Positions 46,959 through 57,186 are shown, counted from the stretch's first letter. The stretch is 64,000 bases of DNA from Bacillus mobilis (GCF_001884045.1 NZ_MACF01000051.1:1-64000); one strand, 5' to 3'. The notes: generated by a model not told the origin, from the letters alone. Translations and numbers: made by a program.

Positions 46959-47441
46959 TTGGCTTTACAGCATGAGTTTGTATTTGTTTCGAATGAAAAA
47001 AAAAGATTGGATTTTATAGATATAGATTGGATTGAACGTTGTTTTCTATATAAAGAAGAGGCAACGATAGATGAGTATGTTGTATTAAGTGATGAGCTAA
47101 TCGTATATCTATTAGATTTTACTCATTGGATTCCGACCTACTATCCAGCGAAAAGAGCAGAAGGATTTGGAATTCACTATTATGGTATTACGAAAATAGA
47201 ACAGCAAGGGGCAGTGATAGCAGAACAGTTATTTTGTTCGCTAGTTAGCATGTTTTCTTTAGCGCCAGAAACAATCGAATTGACAGGACAGTTTCAATGG
47301 GAAAATGATAAAAATACGGATGGAGAATATGAAAGATACGTATTTGATCGAGATAAATTATGCCAAGATTTACAGTCGTTTATTTATTTGCTTCGTAGAG
47401 TGAAAAATGGGGAAGGATATATTTTGCATTATGGAATTTGA
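46959..47441 (+). CDS. Hypothetical cytoplasmic protein (160 aa)
   Basis: From TTG 46959, spaced well after GGGGGG; upstream in-frame starts at 46908 run back into the phn terminator. It begins LALQHEFVFVSNEKK and is acidic, with many aromatic residues (DFTHWIPTYYPAKRAEGFGIHYYG). No membrane segment, signal or known motif is visible. I do not recognise the family. It stands alone between the phn operon and tkt, in the same direction. Confidence 0.7.
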   Translation: MALQHEFVFVSNEKKRLDFIDIDWIERCFLYKEEATIDEYVVLSDELIVYLLDFTHWIPTYYPAKRAEGFGIHYYGITKIEQQGAVIAEQLFCSLVSMFSLAPETIELTGQFQWENDKNTDGEYERYVFDRDKLCQDLQSFIYLLRRVKNGEGYILHYGI

Positions 47442-47664
47442 AAATGATGAATAAATATACAGATAATTCCCTTTCTTTTTAAAATAAAAACAATGAAAAA
47501 GTATGTCATATTGAATGCCCATACATTCCTGAAAACCTTGATTTTTTTATGAAAAACCAAAAAAATATCAACATATTTGTCGATACATGTTGTATAATCT
47601 TGCGTGGGAAGCTATCATATAAATGTATAAAACGTTTACTAATATAAGCGAAGGGAAGAATAGC

Positions 47665-49665
47665 ATGTCACATTCAATCGAACAACTTTCTATCAACACG
47701 ATTCGCACATTATCCATCGATGCGATTGAAAAAGCAAACTCTGGTCACCCAGGAATGCCAATGGGTGCAGCACCAATGGCTTATACATTATGGACTCAAT
47801 TTATGAAACACAATCCAAATAACCCAACGTGGTTTAACCGTGATCGTTTCGTATTATCTGCAGGTCATGGTTCAATGTTATTATACAGCCTACTTCACCT
47901 ATCTGGTTATGATGTAACAATGGATGACTTAAAGAACTTCCGTCAATGGGGAAGCAAAACTCCAGGACATCCTGAGTACGGTCATACAGCTGGTGTAGAT
48001 GCAACTACTGGCCCACTTGGACAAGGTATTTCAACTGCTGTAGGTATGGCAATGGCTGAAAGACATTTAGCTGCTAAATATAACCGTGATGCGTATAATG
48101 TAGTAGATCATTATACATACGCTATTTGTGGTGATGGAGACTTAATGGAAGGCGTTTCTGCTGAAGCATCTTCATTAGCTGCTCATTTACAATTAGGTCG
48201 TCTTGTTGTGCTTTACGATTCAAATGATATTTCATTAGATGGCGATTTAAATCGTTCATTCTCTGAAAGTGTAGAAGATCGTTACAAAGCATACGGATGG
48301 CAAGTAATCCGTGTTGAGGATGGAAACGATATTGAAGCTATCGCGAAAGCAATTGAAGAAGCGAAAGCTGACGAAAAACGCCCAACGCTAATTGAAGTAA
48401 GAACGACAATTGGTTTCGGTTCTCCAAACAAATCAGGAAAATCAGCTTCACATGGTTCTCCACTTGGTGTAGACGAAACAAAATTAACGAAAGAAGCATA
48501 TGCTTGGACTGCTGAGCAAGACTTCCATGTAGCAGAAGAAGTATATGACAACTTCCGTAAAACGGTACAAGATGTTGGTGAAACTGCGCAAGCAGCGTGG
48601 AACACTATGCTAGGTGAGTATGCACAAGCATACCCAGAATTAGCAAACGAATTGCAAGCAGCAATGAATGGTCTTCTTCCAGAAGGTTGGGAGCAAAACT
48701 TACCAACTTATGAATTAGGATCAAAAGCAGCAACTCGTAATTCTTCAGGTGCTGTAATTAATGCAATTGCAGAATCTGTACCATCATTCTTCGGTGGATC
48801 TGCTGACCTTGCTGGTTCTAACAAAACATACATGAATAACGAAAAAGACTTTACAAGAGATGATTACAGCGGAAAAAACATTTGGTACGGTGTACGTGAG
48901 TTCGCAATGGGTGCAGCAATGAACGGTATTGCACTACATGGCGGTTTAAAAACTTACGGTGGTACGTTCTTCGTATTCTCTGACTACTTACGCCCAGCAA
49001 TTCGTCTTGCAGCATTAATGCAATTGCCAGTAACGTATGTATTCACACACGACAGTATCGCTGTTGGTGAAGATGGTCCAACACATGAACCAGTCGAGCA
49101 ATTAGCAGCGCTACGTGCAATGCCAAATGTATCTGTTATTCGTCCAGCTGATGGTAACGAATCTGTTGCAGCTTGGAGACTAGCTCTAGAATCTACAAAC
49201 AAACCAACTGCTTTAGTATTAACTCGTCAAGACCTTCCAACATTAGAAGGTGCAAAAGACGATACGTATGAAAAAGTAGCAAAAGGTGCATATGTAGTTT
49301 CTGCAAGCAAGAAAGAAACAGCTGATGTAATCTTACTTGCAACTGGATCTGAAGTAAGCCTAGCTGTTGAAGCACAAAAAGCTCTAGCAGTAGACGGCGT
49401 TGATGCAGCTGTTGTCAGCATGCCATCTATGGATCGCTTTGAAGCTCAAACTGCTGAGTACAAAGAATCTGTATTACCAAAAGCAGTAACAAAACGTTTC
49501 GCAATCGAAATGGGTGCTACATTCGGATGGCACCGTTACGTAGGTCTTGACGGAGATGTGTTAGGTATCGATACATTCGGTGCTTCTGCTCCTGGTGAGA
49601 AGATTATGGAAGAGTATGGATTTACTGTAGAGAACGTTGTTCGTAAAGTAAAAGAAATGCTTTAA
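47665..49665 (+). CDS. tkt: Transketolase
   Basis: 666 residues from ATG 47665 (GAAGGGAAG upstream). It transfers two-carbon units in the pentose phosphate pathway with thiamine diphosphate. Motifs: [17 protein letters not shown], the ThDP-binding [15 protein letters not shown] near residue 154, catalytic Glu region [13 protein letters not shown] and [17 protein letters not shown]. Codon use looks more biased than in flanking genes, consistent with high expression. The upstream 220 bases hold a TATAAT near 47592. The order tkt-sirA-yneF matches B. subtilis. Confidence 0.97.
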   Translation: MSHSIEQLSINTIRTLSIDAIEKANSGHPGMPMGAAPMAYTLWTQFMKHNPNNPTWFNRDRFVLSAGHGSMLLYSLLHLSGYDVTMDDLKNFRQWGSKTPGHPEYGHTAGVDATTGPLGQGISTAVGMAMAERHLAAKYNRDAYNVVDHYTYAICGDGDLMEGVSAEASSLAAHLQLGRLVVLYDSNDISLDGDLNRSFSESVEDRYKAYGWQVIRVEDGNDIEAIAKAIEEAKADEKRPTLIEVRTTIGFGSPNKSGKSASHGSPLGVDETKLTKEAYAWTAEQDFHVAEEVYDNFRKTVQDVGETAQAAWNTMLGEYAQAYPELANELQAAMNGLLPEGWEQNLPTYELGSKAATRNSSGAVINAIAESVPSFFGGSADLAGSNKTYMNNEKDFTRDDYSGKNIWYGVREFAMGAAMNGIALHGGLKTYGGTFFVFSDYLRPAIRLAALMQLPVTYVFTHDSIAVGEDGPTHEPVEQLAALRAMPNVSVIRPADGNESVAAWRLALESTNKPTALVLTRQDLPTLEGAKDDTYEKVAKGAYVVSASKKETADVILLATGSEVSLAVEAQKALAVDGVDAAVVSMPSMDRFEAQTAEYKESVLPKAVTKRFAIEMGATFGWHRYVGLDGDVLGIDTFGASAPGEKIMEEYGFTVENVVRKVKEML

Positions 49666-49674
49666 TGATTTTAG

Positions 49675-49704
49675 AAAAATCTCTCCGGCATGGAGAGGTT
49701 TTTC
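49675..49704 (+). terminator. tkt terminator
   Basis: AAATCTCTCC pairs with GGAGAGGTTT around GGCAT, followed by T-run. Confidence 0.92.
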
Positions 49705-49720
49705 TATGTAAATGAGTTTT

Positions 49721-49727
49721 TTCGACA
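49721..49727 (-). promoter_or_regulatory. Spo0A box upstream of sirA
   Basis: TTCGACA is the exact complement of the 0A box TGTCGAA. It lies 54 bases upstream of a TATAAT (49781-49786). In B. subtilis sirA is activated by Spo0A-P at the start of sporulation. Confidence 0.65.
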
Positions 49728-49821
49728 GAAAAAGTTTTTTATCTCTCCGCAGTCAGACAATCATTGCAAAGTTTCTTCTATATAATGAAGGGAAAAGGTT
49801 GTCCAGATTGGGAGGCAAAAG

Positions 49822-50262
49822 ATGAAAACGTATGAATTGTATTTAATTCAAGAGGATATTGCGAAAGCTTACTTTGGTCGTGAATATTTGTTTTTTGATT
49901 TATTTGCTCGATTTTCAGAATCTGGGTCCCTTTCGGAGAAAAAAGTGTTATATAAACAAATGATGTATATAACGAGGCCATTACAAGTAATGAAAATTCA
50001 TCATAAATTAGAACAAGCTTTGCGTGTTCTTGGTAAATATGATCGAACACATCATACACATACACTTTATACAGGGGCGGAATACGGCGAAATAATGGTG
50101 AAACCGCACTATATTCGGATGAATACCTCTGGAAATGTTTCTATGGAAACGACTTTCTTTGAGGTGTTGAGAAAGTGTGAATTAACATTTTTAGCTATGG
50201 ATTATGAAAATACAAAGTACGGATGGCTGAATCCTCTAAAACAAGTACGAACATATGTGTAA
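49822..50262 (+). CDS. sirA: Sporulation inhibitor of replication SirA
   Basis: 146 residues, the usual length. Similar to B. subtilis SirA (YneE) in the N-terminal YELYLIQEDIAKAYFGRE, the TFFEVLRKC segment and the diagnostic C-terminus LAMDYENTKYGWLNP. SirA binds DnaA domain I and blocks new initiation in cells entering sporulation. It is preceded by GGGAGGC and an upstream 0A box, and lies between tkt and yneF as in B. subtilis. Confidence 0.93.
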   Translation: MKTYELYLIQEDIAKAYFGREYLFFDLFARFSESGSLSEKKVLYKQMMYITRPLQVMKIHHKLEQALRVLGKYDRTHHTHTLYTGAEYGEIMVKPHYIRMNTSGNVSMETTFFEVLRKCELTFLAMDYENTKYGWLNPLKQVRTYV

Positions 50263-50266
50263 AAAA

Positions 50267-50273
50267 TGTCGAA
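50267..50273 (+). promoter_or_regulatory. Exact 0A-box sequence upstream of yneF
   Basis: TGTCGAA lies just after sirA and 7 bases before the yneF -35 candidate. It may be a genuine Spo0A site or chance. Confidence 0.35.
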
Positions 50274-50280
50274 TTGTATC

Positions 50281-50309
50281 TTGTCTTATTGAAAAGGTTT
50301 TAGTACACT
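50281..50309 (+). promoter_or_regulatory. yneF promoter
   Basis: TTGTCT (50281-50286), 17 bases, TACACT (50304-50309). Confidence 0.55.
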
Positions 50310-50340
50310 GTAAGGTAGACAACATGAAGGAGGAAAATAT

Positions 50341-50562
50341 ATGCCAATTTGGTTAGGTATTCTAGTGGGCGTAGTAGCACTAGTAGCAGGCGTGGCGTTA
50401 GGATTTTTCATTGCCCGCAAATACATGATGAACTACTTAGAAAAAAATCCACCAATTAATGAACAAATGTTAAAAATGATGATGATGCAAATGGGACAAA
50501 AACCTTCCCAAAAGAAAATCAATCAAATGATGAGCGCGATGAGCAAGCAACAAACAAAATAA
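50341..50562 (+). CDS. yneF: UPF0154 membrane protein YneF
   Basis: 73 residues: one N-terminal membrane helix ([20 protein letters not shown], residues 3-22), a short basic segment and a conserved [20 protein letters not shown] region. UPF0154 is widespread in Firmicutes. Function unknown, although it is among the genes conserved with the replication and division set. AAGGAGG precedes the ATG. Confidence 0.95.
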   Translation: MPIWLGILVGVVALVAGVALGFFIARKYMMNYLEKNPPINEQMLKMMMMQMGQKPSQKKINQMMSAMSKQQTK

Positions 50563-50567
50563 GCGCT

Positions 50568-50599
50568 AAAGGGCACTCGATAAGAGTGCCCTTTCTTAT
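50568..50599 (+). terminator. yneF terminator
   Basis: AAAGGGCACTC pairs perfectly with GAGTGCCCTTT around GATAA. Confidence 0.92.
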
Positions 50600-50686
50600 T
50601 GGACTTTTAAAGTGTTTAAAACTTTTAAAAATTCTGCATCTTTGGTAAACTGAAAACATCGCTCATTTTAAGGGAGGAGGATAAAA

Positions 50687-52438
50687 ATGAAGGTATTTAT
50701 TAATTTAGCTTGGTTTTTTAAACAAGAAAAACGAGCGTACATAATCGGAATTATTATGTTATTTGGTGTCGCGCTTCTTGAACTTGTAGCTCCGAAAGTA
50801 CTAGGTATTGTAGTAGATGAAATTAATAATGGAACATTAACATCTGAGAAGTTGTTGAAGTGGGTTGTTTTATTAGTAGTTGTAGGGATTACTATGTACA
50901 TATTACGTTATTTATGGCGTATTATGATTTTTGGATCTTCGTTAAAACTAGCTCGTCAATTACGAAAGAATTTATATGAACATTTTACAAAGATGAGCCC
51001 ATCTTTTTATCAATCACGTCGTACGGGTGATTTGATGGCGCATGCGACCAATGATATTCAGGCGATTCAACAAACGGCTGGATCGGGCGTTTTAACACTG
51101 GTTGACTCATTAGCGGTTGGGGGATGTGTACTCGTAGCGATGGGTTTTACAATTAGTTGGAAGTTAACATTGTTAAGCTTAATTCCAATGCCGATTGTAG
51201 CGATTTCGACAAATTATTATGGAACGTTATTACATAAAAGGTTTCATAAAGCGCAGCAATCGTTTTCGGAAATCAATGATAAAGTGCAAGAGAGTATGAG
51301 TGGGATGAAGGTAATTCGATCACTTGGACAAGAGAAAGAAGATTTACAAGCATTCCGAAAAAAGTCAGAAGATGTTGTACATAAAAATATGTTAGTTGCA
51401 CGTATTGATTCGTTGTTCGATCCGACAATCTCACTTATCGTTGGATTTTCTTTTTTAATTGCAGTATGTTACGGGTCAGTATTAGTTGTGAGAGGGGAAC
51501 TAACTGTAGGGGATCTCGTTACATTTACAACGTATTTAGGTACCCTCGTTTGGCCAATGTTAGCCTTTGGATGGTTGTTTAATATTATGGAGCGTGGGCG
51601 TGCTTCGTATGACCGTGTAGAAAAAATTCTCTCTCAAAAATCAGATGTAGTAAATAGAGAAGATGCTGTGCATACAATAGCGAGCGGTGATGTTACATTT
51701 GCGGTTGATTCATTTTCCTATAAGAAAAATGAACTGTTACAGCTAGTAGATGTTCATTTTGATTTAAAGAAGGGTGAAACATTAGGAGTTGTCGGACGTA
51801 CAGGTGCAGGGAAAACGACTTTATTAAAATGTCTAATTCGGGAGTATGATCATTTTAATGGTGGATTAAAAGTTGGGGAGCGGGATATTCGCGATGTAAC
51901 ACTTTACGGTGTCCGTTCTGCCATTTCATACGTGCCGCAAGATCACTTTTTATTTTCAGCGAGTATTGGGGAGAATATTGCCTTCGGAAAGGCGGATGCT
52001 ACATATAATGAAATTACCCGAGCTGCAGAGATCGCTTGTATTCATGATGATATCCTCCAATTTTCAGAAGGGTATGAAACAGTAGTAGGAGAAAGAGGTG
52101 TTTCGTTATCTGGAGGCCAAAAACAGAGGATTTCTATTGCGCGTGCTTTATTAACAAATGCAGAAATTTTAATTTTAGATGATTGTTTATCAGCAGTAGA
52201 TGCAAAAACAGAAGAAACGATTTTAAATGCATTAAAGAGAGAAAGAGCAGGGAAAACGACGATTATTACTGCTCATCGTTTAAGTGCAATTCAACATGCT
52301 AATCTTATACTTGTTGTGGATGAAGGTAGAATTGTGCAACGAGGTACACATGAGCAATTAATGGAAGAAAACGGTTGGTATAAAGAGATGTATGAGAGCC
52401 AGCAGTTAGAAGCATTAGTTGAGAAAGGAGGCGTATGA
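50687..52438 (+). CDS. Heterodimeric ABC exporter subunit with degenerate ATPase site (BmrC-like)
   Basis: 583 residues: six-helix membrane domain then ATPase. Walker A is GRTGAGKTT near residue 370, signature LSGGQKQRISIARAL near 470. Walker B reads LILDDCLSAVD, with Asp in place of the catalytic Glu, as in B. subtilis BmrC (YheI). Such heterodimers hydrolyse ATP at only one site and export drugs. It overlaps its partner by 4 bases. The ribosome binding site is GGGAGGAGG. No upstream attenuator peptide like BmrB was seen. Confidence 0.9.
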   Translation: MKVFINLAWFFKQEKRAYIIGIIMLFGVALLELVAPKVLGIVVDEINNGTLTSEKLLKWVVLLVVVGITMYILRYLWRIMIFGSSLKLARQLRKNLYEHFTKMSPSFYQSRRTGDLMAHATNDIQAIQQTAGSGVLTLVDSLAVGGCVLVAMGFTISWKLTLLSLIPMPIVAISTNYYGTLLHKRFHKAQQSFSEINDKVQESMSGMKVIRSLGQEKEDLQAFRKKSEDVVHKNMLVARIDSLFDPTISLIVGFSFLIAVCYGSVLVVRGELTVGDLVTFTTYLGTLVWPMLAFGWLFNIMERGRASYDRVEKILSQKSDVVNREDAVHTIASGDVTFAVDSFSYKKNELLQLVDVHFDLKKGETLGVVGRTGAGKTTLLKCLIREYDHFNGGLKVGERDIRDVTLYGVRSAISYVPQDHFLFSASIGENIAFGKADATYNEITRAAEIACIHDDILQFSEGYETVVGERGVSLSGGQKQRISIARALLTNAEILILDDCLSAVDAKTEETILNALKRERAGKTTIITAHRLSAIQHANLILVVDEGRIVQRGTHEQLMEENGWYKEMYESQQLEALVEKGGV

Positions 52439-54201
52439 TGACTGAGAAGAAGCAGAGTGATTTAAGTAGATTGCTTTCTTATATGAAGCCATATAAAGGG
52501 TTGCTATCTTTAGCATTTATCTTTTTAGTTGGTGCAACAGTAACTGAAATGATGGGTCCTTTTTTAATTAAACAATTTCTTGATGAACATTTAGTACCAC
52601 GAAACTTTGATCAATCGGCACTTGTGACTCTATTTGTTGTATATCTAATTGCTCACTTATTAAAAGTATTATTTACTTATTTAGACTTATTGTATTTTCA
52701 AAATATCGCTTTTAAAATTGTTCAAGATATGCGTGTTGAAGTATATGATCATGTTCAAAAGTTGTCATTAAGTTTCTTTGATCGTACGCCGATTGGTACG
52801 CTCGTATCGCGCATAACGAATGATACGGAAGCAATTAAAGACTTTTATGTCAGTGTATTATCCACATTTGTCAAAAATGTAGTCTTTTTAATAGGTATTT
52901 TAGTAGCAATGTTTTTATTAAATGTAAAACTAGCTCTATTTTCTCTCATATTAATTCCGATCATGTTTGCAATTATGGTGCTATATCGCCGAAAAAGTGC
53001 AGCTTTTTATTTAGAAGTACGTAATCAATTGAGCGTGTTAAATGCAAAGTTAAATGAGTCTATTCAAGGAATGAATATTGTTCAAGTGTTCAGACAAGAA
53101 AAGCGTATGAGAAAAGAGTTTGAAGAAGTGAATAATAAACATTATAGTGCAGGGCGACGGACGTTAAAGTTAGACGCATTACTTTTACGCCCAGCAACGG
53201 ATTTAGTTCATATTATAGCAATTGCGTTAGTACTTGGTTTATTTGGAATTGATGCGCTGAAGAGTCCTGTTGAAGTAGGAGTTCTATATGCGTTTGTTAA
53301 CTATATACATCGTTTCTTCCAGCCTGTAAACGAGATGATGATGAAATTATCATTTTTCCAACAGGCACTTGTTTCATCATCACGTGTATTTCATTTAATG
53401 GATGAGAAAGATTTAGCGCCAGTTCAAAAAGGGGATGGAAATCCTCAAGTCGTTAATGGAGAAATAGAATTTAAAAATGTTACTTTTTCGTATGATGGAA
53501 AACGTGATGTTTTAAAAAATGTATCTTTTCAAGTGAAACAAGGACAAACGGTTGCTTTCGTTGGACACACTGGTAGCGGAAAAAGTACCATTATGAATTT
53601 ATTAATGCGATTTTATAATATTAAGTCCGGAAATATTGTAATAGATGGTGTGGATTTAGAGGGATTTGAAGAACGAGAGATTAGAAAGAAAATAGGACTC
53701 GTATTGCAAGATGCATTTTTATTTGCGGGAAATGTAAAACAAAATATTCGTATGTACAATGAAGAAATTACGGATGAAGAAGTAAAAGAAGCAGCACAAT
53801 TTGTGCAAGCCAATACGTTTATTGAAAAATTACCAGAGCAGTATGAAACAGAAGTAGTAGAAAGAGGAGCTGCATTTTCTAGTGGTCAACGCCAATTAAT
53901 TGCTTTTGCTAGAACGATAGCAACGAATCCGAAAGTATTAGTATTAGATGAAGCAACAGCTAATATTGATACAGAAACAGAAGATGCAATTCAAACAGCA
54001 TTACAGCAAATGAGAAAAGGGAGAACGACGATAGCCATTGCGCACAGATTATCTACAATTCAAGATGCGGATCAAATCTTTGTTATGCATGATGGAGAAA
54101 TAGTAGAAAGAGGTACACATCAAGAATTACTGAGTGAACAAGGGTTGTATTATAATATGTATTTACTACAAAATAAAGGAAGTTTACAAAAGGCCTTGTA
54201 A
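52435..54201 (+). CDS. Heterodimeric ABC exporter partner subunit (BmrD-like)
   Basis: 588 residues from ATG 52435, or 587 from ATG 52438 which is better spaced from AAAGGAGG. Membrane domain plus ATPase with Walker A GHTGSGKST near 376, a divergent signature FSSGQRQL near 480 and a canonical Walker B LVLDEATANID with catalytic Glu. The variant signature belongs to the degenerate composite site, complementing the Asp-substituted Walker B of the partner. Together they form a BmrCD/YheIH-type multidrug or lipid exporter. Confidence 0.9.
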   Translation: MMTEKKQSDLSRLLSYMKPYKGLLSLAFIFLVGATVTEMMGPFLIKQFLDEHLVPRNFDQSALVTLFVVYLIAHLLKVLFTYLDLLYFQNIAFKIVQDMRVEVYDHVQKLSLSFFDRTPIGTLVSRITNDTEAIKDFYVSVLSTFVKNVVFLIGILVAMFLLNVKLALFSLILIPIMFAIMVLYRRKSAAFYLEVRNQLSVLNAKLNESIQGMNIVQVFRQEKRMRKEFEEVNNKHYSAGRRTLKLDALLLRPATDLVHIIAIALVLGLFGIDALKSPVEVGVLYAFVNYIHRFFQPVNEMMMKLSFFQQALVSSSRVFHLMDEKDLAPVQKGDGNPQVVNGEIEFKNVTFSYDGKRDVLKNVSFQVKQGQTVAFVGHTGSGKSTIMNLLMRFYNIKSGNIVIDGVDLEGFEEREIRKKIGLVLQDAFLFAGNVKQNIRMYNEEITDEEVKEAAQFVQANTFIEKLPEQYETEVVERGAAFSSGQRQLIAFARTIATNPKVLVLDEATANIDTETEDAIQTALQQMRKGRTTIAIAHRLSTIQDADQIFVMHDGEIVERGTHQELLSEQGLYYNMYLLQNKGSLQKAL

Positions 54202-54215
54202 TTACAAGGCCTTTT
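54188..54215. terminator. Perfect palindromic terminator after the ABC pair
   Basis: 28-base perfect palindrome with AAAAGGCCTTGTAA as left half, containing the stop codon of the preceding gene and followed by T-rich sequence. Confidence 0.9.
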
Positions 54216-54332
54216 ACTTTGTTTATAAAATATATTTGTTCTCAATGTCTATAGTATAAACGTCGTGACCCTTTAATAAAGTTGTACATATTGTATGTAT
54301 ACGATATGAAAAAAATTGATAGGAGCTTTTAT

Positions 54333-55382
54333 ATGCAAGATAGATCTAGTTCAAATATTACGTTTATCGATGTGTCTCATTGGGAAGGGAATATTGATTG
54401 GAATGCAGTGAAGGGGTCCGGTATTTCAGCGGCGTATGCAAAAGCGACAGAAGGTGTGAATAATCTTGATCCTACTTTGGTTCAAAATGTACAAGCAGCG
54501 CGAAATGCGAATGTATTAATCGGTGCATACCATTTTGCACATCCAGAACTAAATGATGCAATTTCAGAAGCGAAACATTTTGTGAATATATTACAAAGCA
54601 ATCAGACAGACTTAATGCCAGTTCTAGATTTAGAATCACCAGTAGATCCGAGTAATAGTAATTTAACTGGTACTGCTATATCTAATTGGGCAAGAAGTTT
54701 TATAAATTATGTGAAACAGGCTACTGGAAAAGATGTTATGTTGTATACAGGAGTTTGGTATATTAATGAGTTCGGAATTAGCGGGTTAAGTGATATACCA
54801 CTTTGGATTTCCAAATATTCTAGTACTCCGCCTGCCGATGCTGGTGGATGGACAGAGTGGACAGCGTGGCAATATACAGATTCAGGACAAATTTCAGGTG
54901 TAGGAGGAAATTGTGATGTATCAGCAGCTGTTTCATTAGAAGCTTTACAAGGGAATGGAACAAATGGTGGTGGAAATGTTTCCCCGCCTAGTACTGCTAC
55001 AGCAGTCTATGGCGTTGCTGTAATTAATGGCGATAATGTAAATTTACGGAGTGGACCTTCTTTGCAATCTAGTGTAATCCGTCAGCTAAAGCGTGGCGAA
55101 TCATATGAAGTTTTGAACGAACAAGGTAGTTGGCTTGCTTTAGGTGGAAACGAATGGATATACTATGATCCAAGTTACATTCAGTATAAACATTATGTGG
55201 CGACTATTACTGGTGATAATGTGAATCTGCGGGATGCTCCATCAATAAATGGAAATGTTATAAGACAGTTACATCATGGTGAGGCTTATAGAGTGTGGTG
55301 TAAGCAAGATGGATGGCTTGGTTTAGGTGGAAATGGCTGGATATACTATGATCCAAGTTATATTCAGTATGGTGTACAATAA
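54333..55382 (+). CDS. GH25 lysozyme with two SH3b wall-binding domains
   Basis: 349 residues from ATG 54333 (ATAGGAGC). Residues 8-205 are glycoside hydrolase 25: FIDVSHWEGNIDW, AYAKATEGVN and the catalytic Asp-Glu in PVLDLESPVDP. Two SH3b repeats follow (VNGDNVNLRSGPS-type, residues about 225-285, and GDNVNLRDAPS, 290-349), each ending WIYYDPSYIQY. It should cut the MurNAc-GlcNAc bond of peptidoglycan. There is no signal peptide, the layout of a phage endolysin or spore-released enzyme, yet no holin or phage gene is adjacent. Confidence 0.93.
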   Translation: MQDRSSSNITFIDVSHWEGNIDWNAVKGSGISAAYAKATEGVNNLDPTLVQNVQAARNANVLIGAYHFAHPELNDAISEAKHFVNILQSNQTDLMPVLDLESPVDPSNSNLTGTAISNWARSFINYVKQATGKDVMLYTGVWYINEFGISGLSDIPLWISKYSSTPPADAGGWTEWTAWQYTDSGQISGVGGNCDVSAAVSLEALQGNGTNGGGNVSPPSTATAVYGVAVINGDNVNLRSGPSLQSSVIRQLKRGESYEVLNEQGSWLALGGNEWIYYDPSYIQYKHYVATITGDNVNLRDAPSINGNVIRQLHHGEAYRVWCKQDGWLGLGGNGWIYYDPSYIQYGVQ

Positions 55383-55391
55383 AATGCACGT

Positions 55392-55422
55392 AAAAGGTAT
55401 CTCGCCTGAGATGCCTTTTATT
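55392..55422 (+). terminator. GH25 gene terminator
   Basis: AAAAGGTATCTC pairs with GAGATGCCTTTT (one G-T pair) around GCCT. Confidence 0.88.
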
Positions 55423-55581
55423 CAGCTATTTGAGGGCAAGCTGAAACGATCAGTAGGGCATGGGGAATACAGTCTCGCTTCATTAAAAATATGTAATTTT
55501 TACAAAGTGTATATTGAAAGCATAGTATAATATAATGGATGTTTATAAAAATAAATGAAAATGAAATGAAGGAGTAAAAAT

Positions 55582-56601
55582 ATGGATTATGTGCTAATAG
55601 GTGTGATTTTATTATTATTAGCTGTAGTATTCGTGCTGTTCTATAAAAATAAACAGCTAGAATCAGAGAGTCAGCAAGTAGAGTTTGAAAAGAAACAAGC
55701 AATTGAAACGTATGAAACTGAAATTGCAGCTACGGTTACAGAGCATAAAGAACAACAAAATACATTGAAAAGTATGGAACAGAAGAAATACAATGATTTA
55801 CAAATAAGTGCAGCTAGAGAACTTGAAAATATGCGTATGATGAAAAATCAATTAGCTGTGCAACATAGTAAAGAACGTAGTGAAGTGCAAGAAAAGCATA
55901 GTAACGAAATACATATGTTTCAACAATTAATTGCAAATTTGCGAGAGTATACGAAAAATGGAGCTGAAGTGAATACACACGAAACATTACATTATATGAA
56001 GCGAGGCTTTGTAGATCAAGGCATGATACTAGATAATGAATTTCATATTATGCCGAATGTTTTTATTAGAAATCAGCACGGCGGAAATGATTTTCGAATT
56101 CATCATCTTGTTTTAAGTAAAACGGGCATGTATCTACTTGAGACGAAAGAATGGACAGGTAAATTAATTCATGGCTTAACGAAAGACAATGCTAGTATTT
56201 ATTCATTTATGATTGATGAAATTGGCAAGTATCAACAAGAGGAAGAGAAAGAAGAGACGTTTGAATGCATAACAGGTGAAGAGTCATTAACGATACAAGT
56301 GAAAAATGAAGGGAATCCAGTATATAGAGCGAAGAAACTATCTCATATTCTATACAATTGTTTGAAAGAAATCCAAGTTGATATTGTAAAGGAAAACGTA
56401 AAACCGATTGTATATTTTTATAATGAGAGTGGGAAAGAAGTGCTAGATCTTTCTGAAGAAAAAACGCCGAGATTAAAGGATAGAGAGCAAATTGTAACGT
56501 TCTTCAGAAATGAGATTTTAACAGGGAAAGTAATATATACAGATCAAGAGTTAGAAAAGCTCCGAGAAATCATTAACCGGATGAATTATAAAATGAATTA
56601 A
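55582..56601 (+). CDS. Membrane-anchored NERD-domain protein
   Basis: 339 residues: one membrane helix at residues 3-20 (YVLIGVILLLLAVVFVLF), a long coiled coil (about 25-125, rich in Glu, Lys and Gln) and a nuclease-related NERD domain from about 145 (NEFHIMPNVFIRNQHGGNDF, LETKEWTGKLIHG). NERD proteins are predicted nucleases of the restriction-endonuclease fold; the E-x-K of LETKEW fits. It is followed after 6 bases by another membrane-protein gene. The ribosome binding site is GAAGGAG. Confidence 0.85.
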   Translation: MDYVLIGVILLLLAVVFVLFYKNKQLESESQQVEFEKKQAIETYETEIAATVTEHKEQQNTLKSMEQKKYNDLQISAARELENMRMMKNQLAVQHSKERSEVQEKHSNEIHMFQQLIANLREYTKNGAEVNTHETLHYMKRGFVDQGMILDNEFHIMPNVFIRNQHGGNDFRIHHLVLSKTGMYLLETKEWTGKLIHGLTKDNASIYSFMIDEIGKYQQEEEKEETFECITGEESLTIQVKNEGNPVYRAKKLSHILYNCLKEIQVDIVKENVKPIVYFYNESGKEVLDLSEEKTPRLKDREQIVTFFRNEILTGKVIYTDQELEKLREIINRMNYKMN

Positions 56602-56607
56602 AAAGAG

Positions 56608-57174
56608 GTGGGATTTCTGAGTGCTATATTAAGGGGTATTTTGTATGTTTATGTTTGTTTGTATATACTAATGTATCTTGCGTTTATGTTTGTTATTGAT
56701 TCGGTTCATATGTCAGTAAGTGTAAAAAGTATGTTTGTAGTAGTCATGCCATTAGCTATATTAGTTGTGATTCAAAAGTTCGTCTTACGTACGTCTGTAA
56801 ATCGTAATACAGAAAAGAAGCAAATGCTAGGTGTAATGATAGTAGGATGTATTCTATTGTTGGTGTGCACTGCACAATTAAGTATGAATACATACACCTC
56901 AAAGTTTAATCAAGATCGGTGGTTACATGCTGAAGAAAAACGGGTACATATGGTAGATGATCTAATGCGAAAATATAAATTAGCAGGGAAATCAAATGAA
57001 GAAATTACAAAATTACTAGGAACGCCTACTGAAACAAGAAATGGAGAAGAAGGGATTATCACTTCGTACTATCTTGGAAATGAACGTGGTTTTATTTCTA
57101 TCGATAGTGAACAGCTTGTTTTACAATTTGATAGAGATGGTAAAGTTATGGAATATAAGGTGCATAGAGATTAA
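56608..57174 (+). CDS. Membrane protein with SmpA/BamE-like C-terminal domain
   Basis: 188 residues if GTG 56608 is the start, but that GTG lies in the apparent ribosome binding site AAAGAGGTGG. A non-standard CTG at 56617 would be correctly spaced, so the start is uncertain. Three membrane helices occupy residues about 8-32, 38-58 and 72-92. The C-terminal segment (KYKLAGKSNEEITKLLGTPT, then YYLGNERGFISIDSEQL) resembles the lipoprotein SmpA/OmlA fold found in many small Gram-positive proteins. Function unknown; probably co-transcribed with the NERD gene. Confidence 0.75.
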   Translation: MGFLSAILRGILYVYVCLYILMYLAFMFVIDSVHMSVSVKSMFVVVMPLAILVVIQKFVLRTSVNRNTEKKQMLGVMIVGCILLLVCTAQLSMNTYTSKFNQDRWLHAEEKRVHMVDDLMRKYKLAGKSNEEITKLLGTPTETRNGEEGIITSYYLGNERGFISIDSEQLVLQFDRDGKVMEYKVHRD

Positions 57175-57186
57175 AGAAACGTAGAA

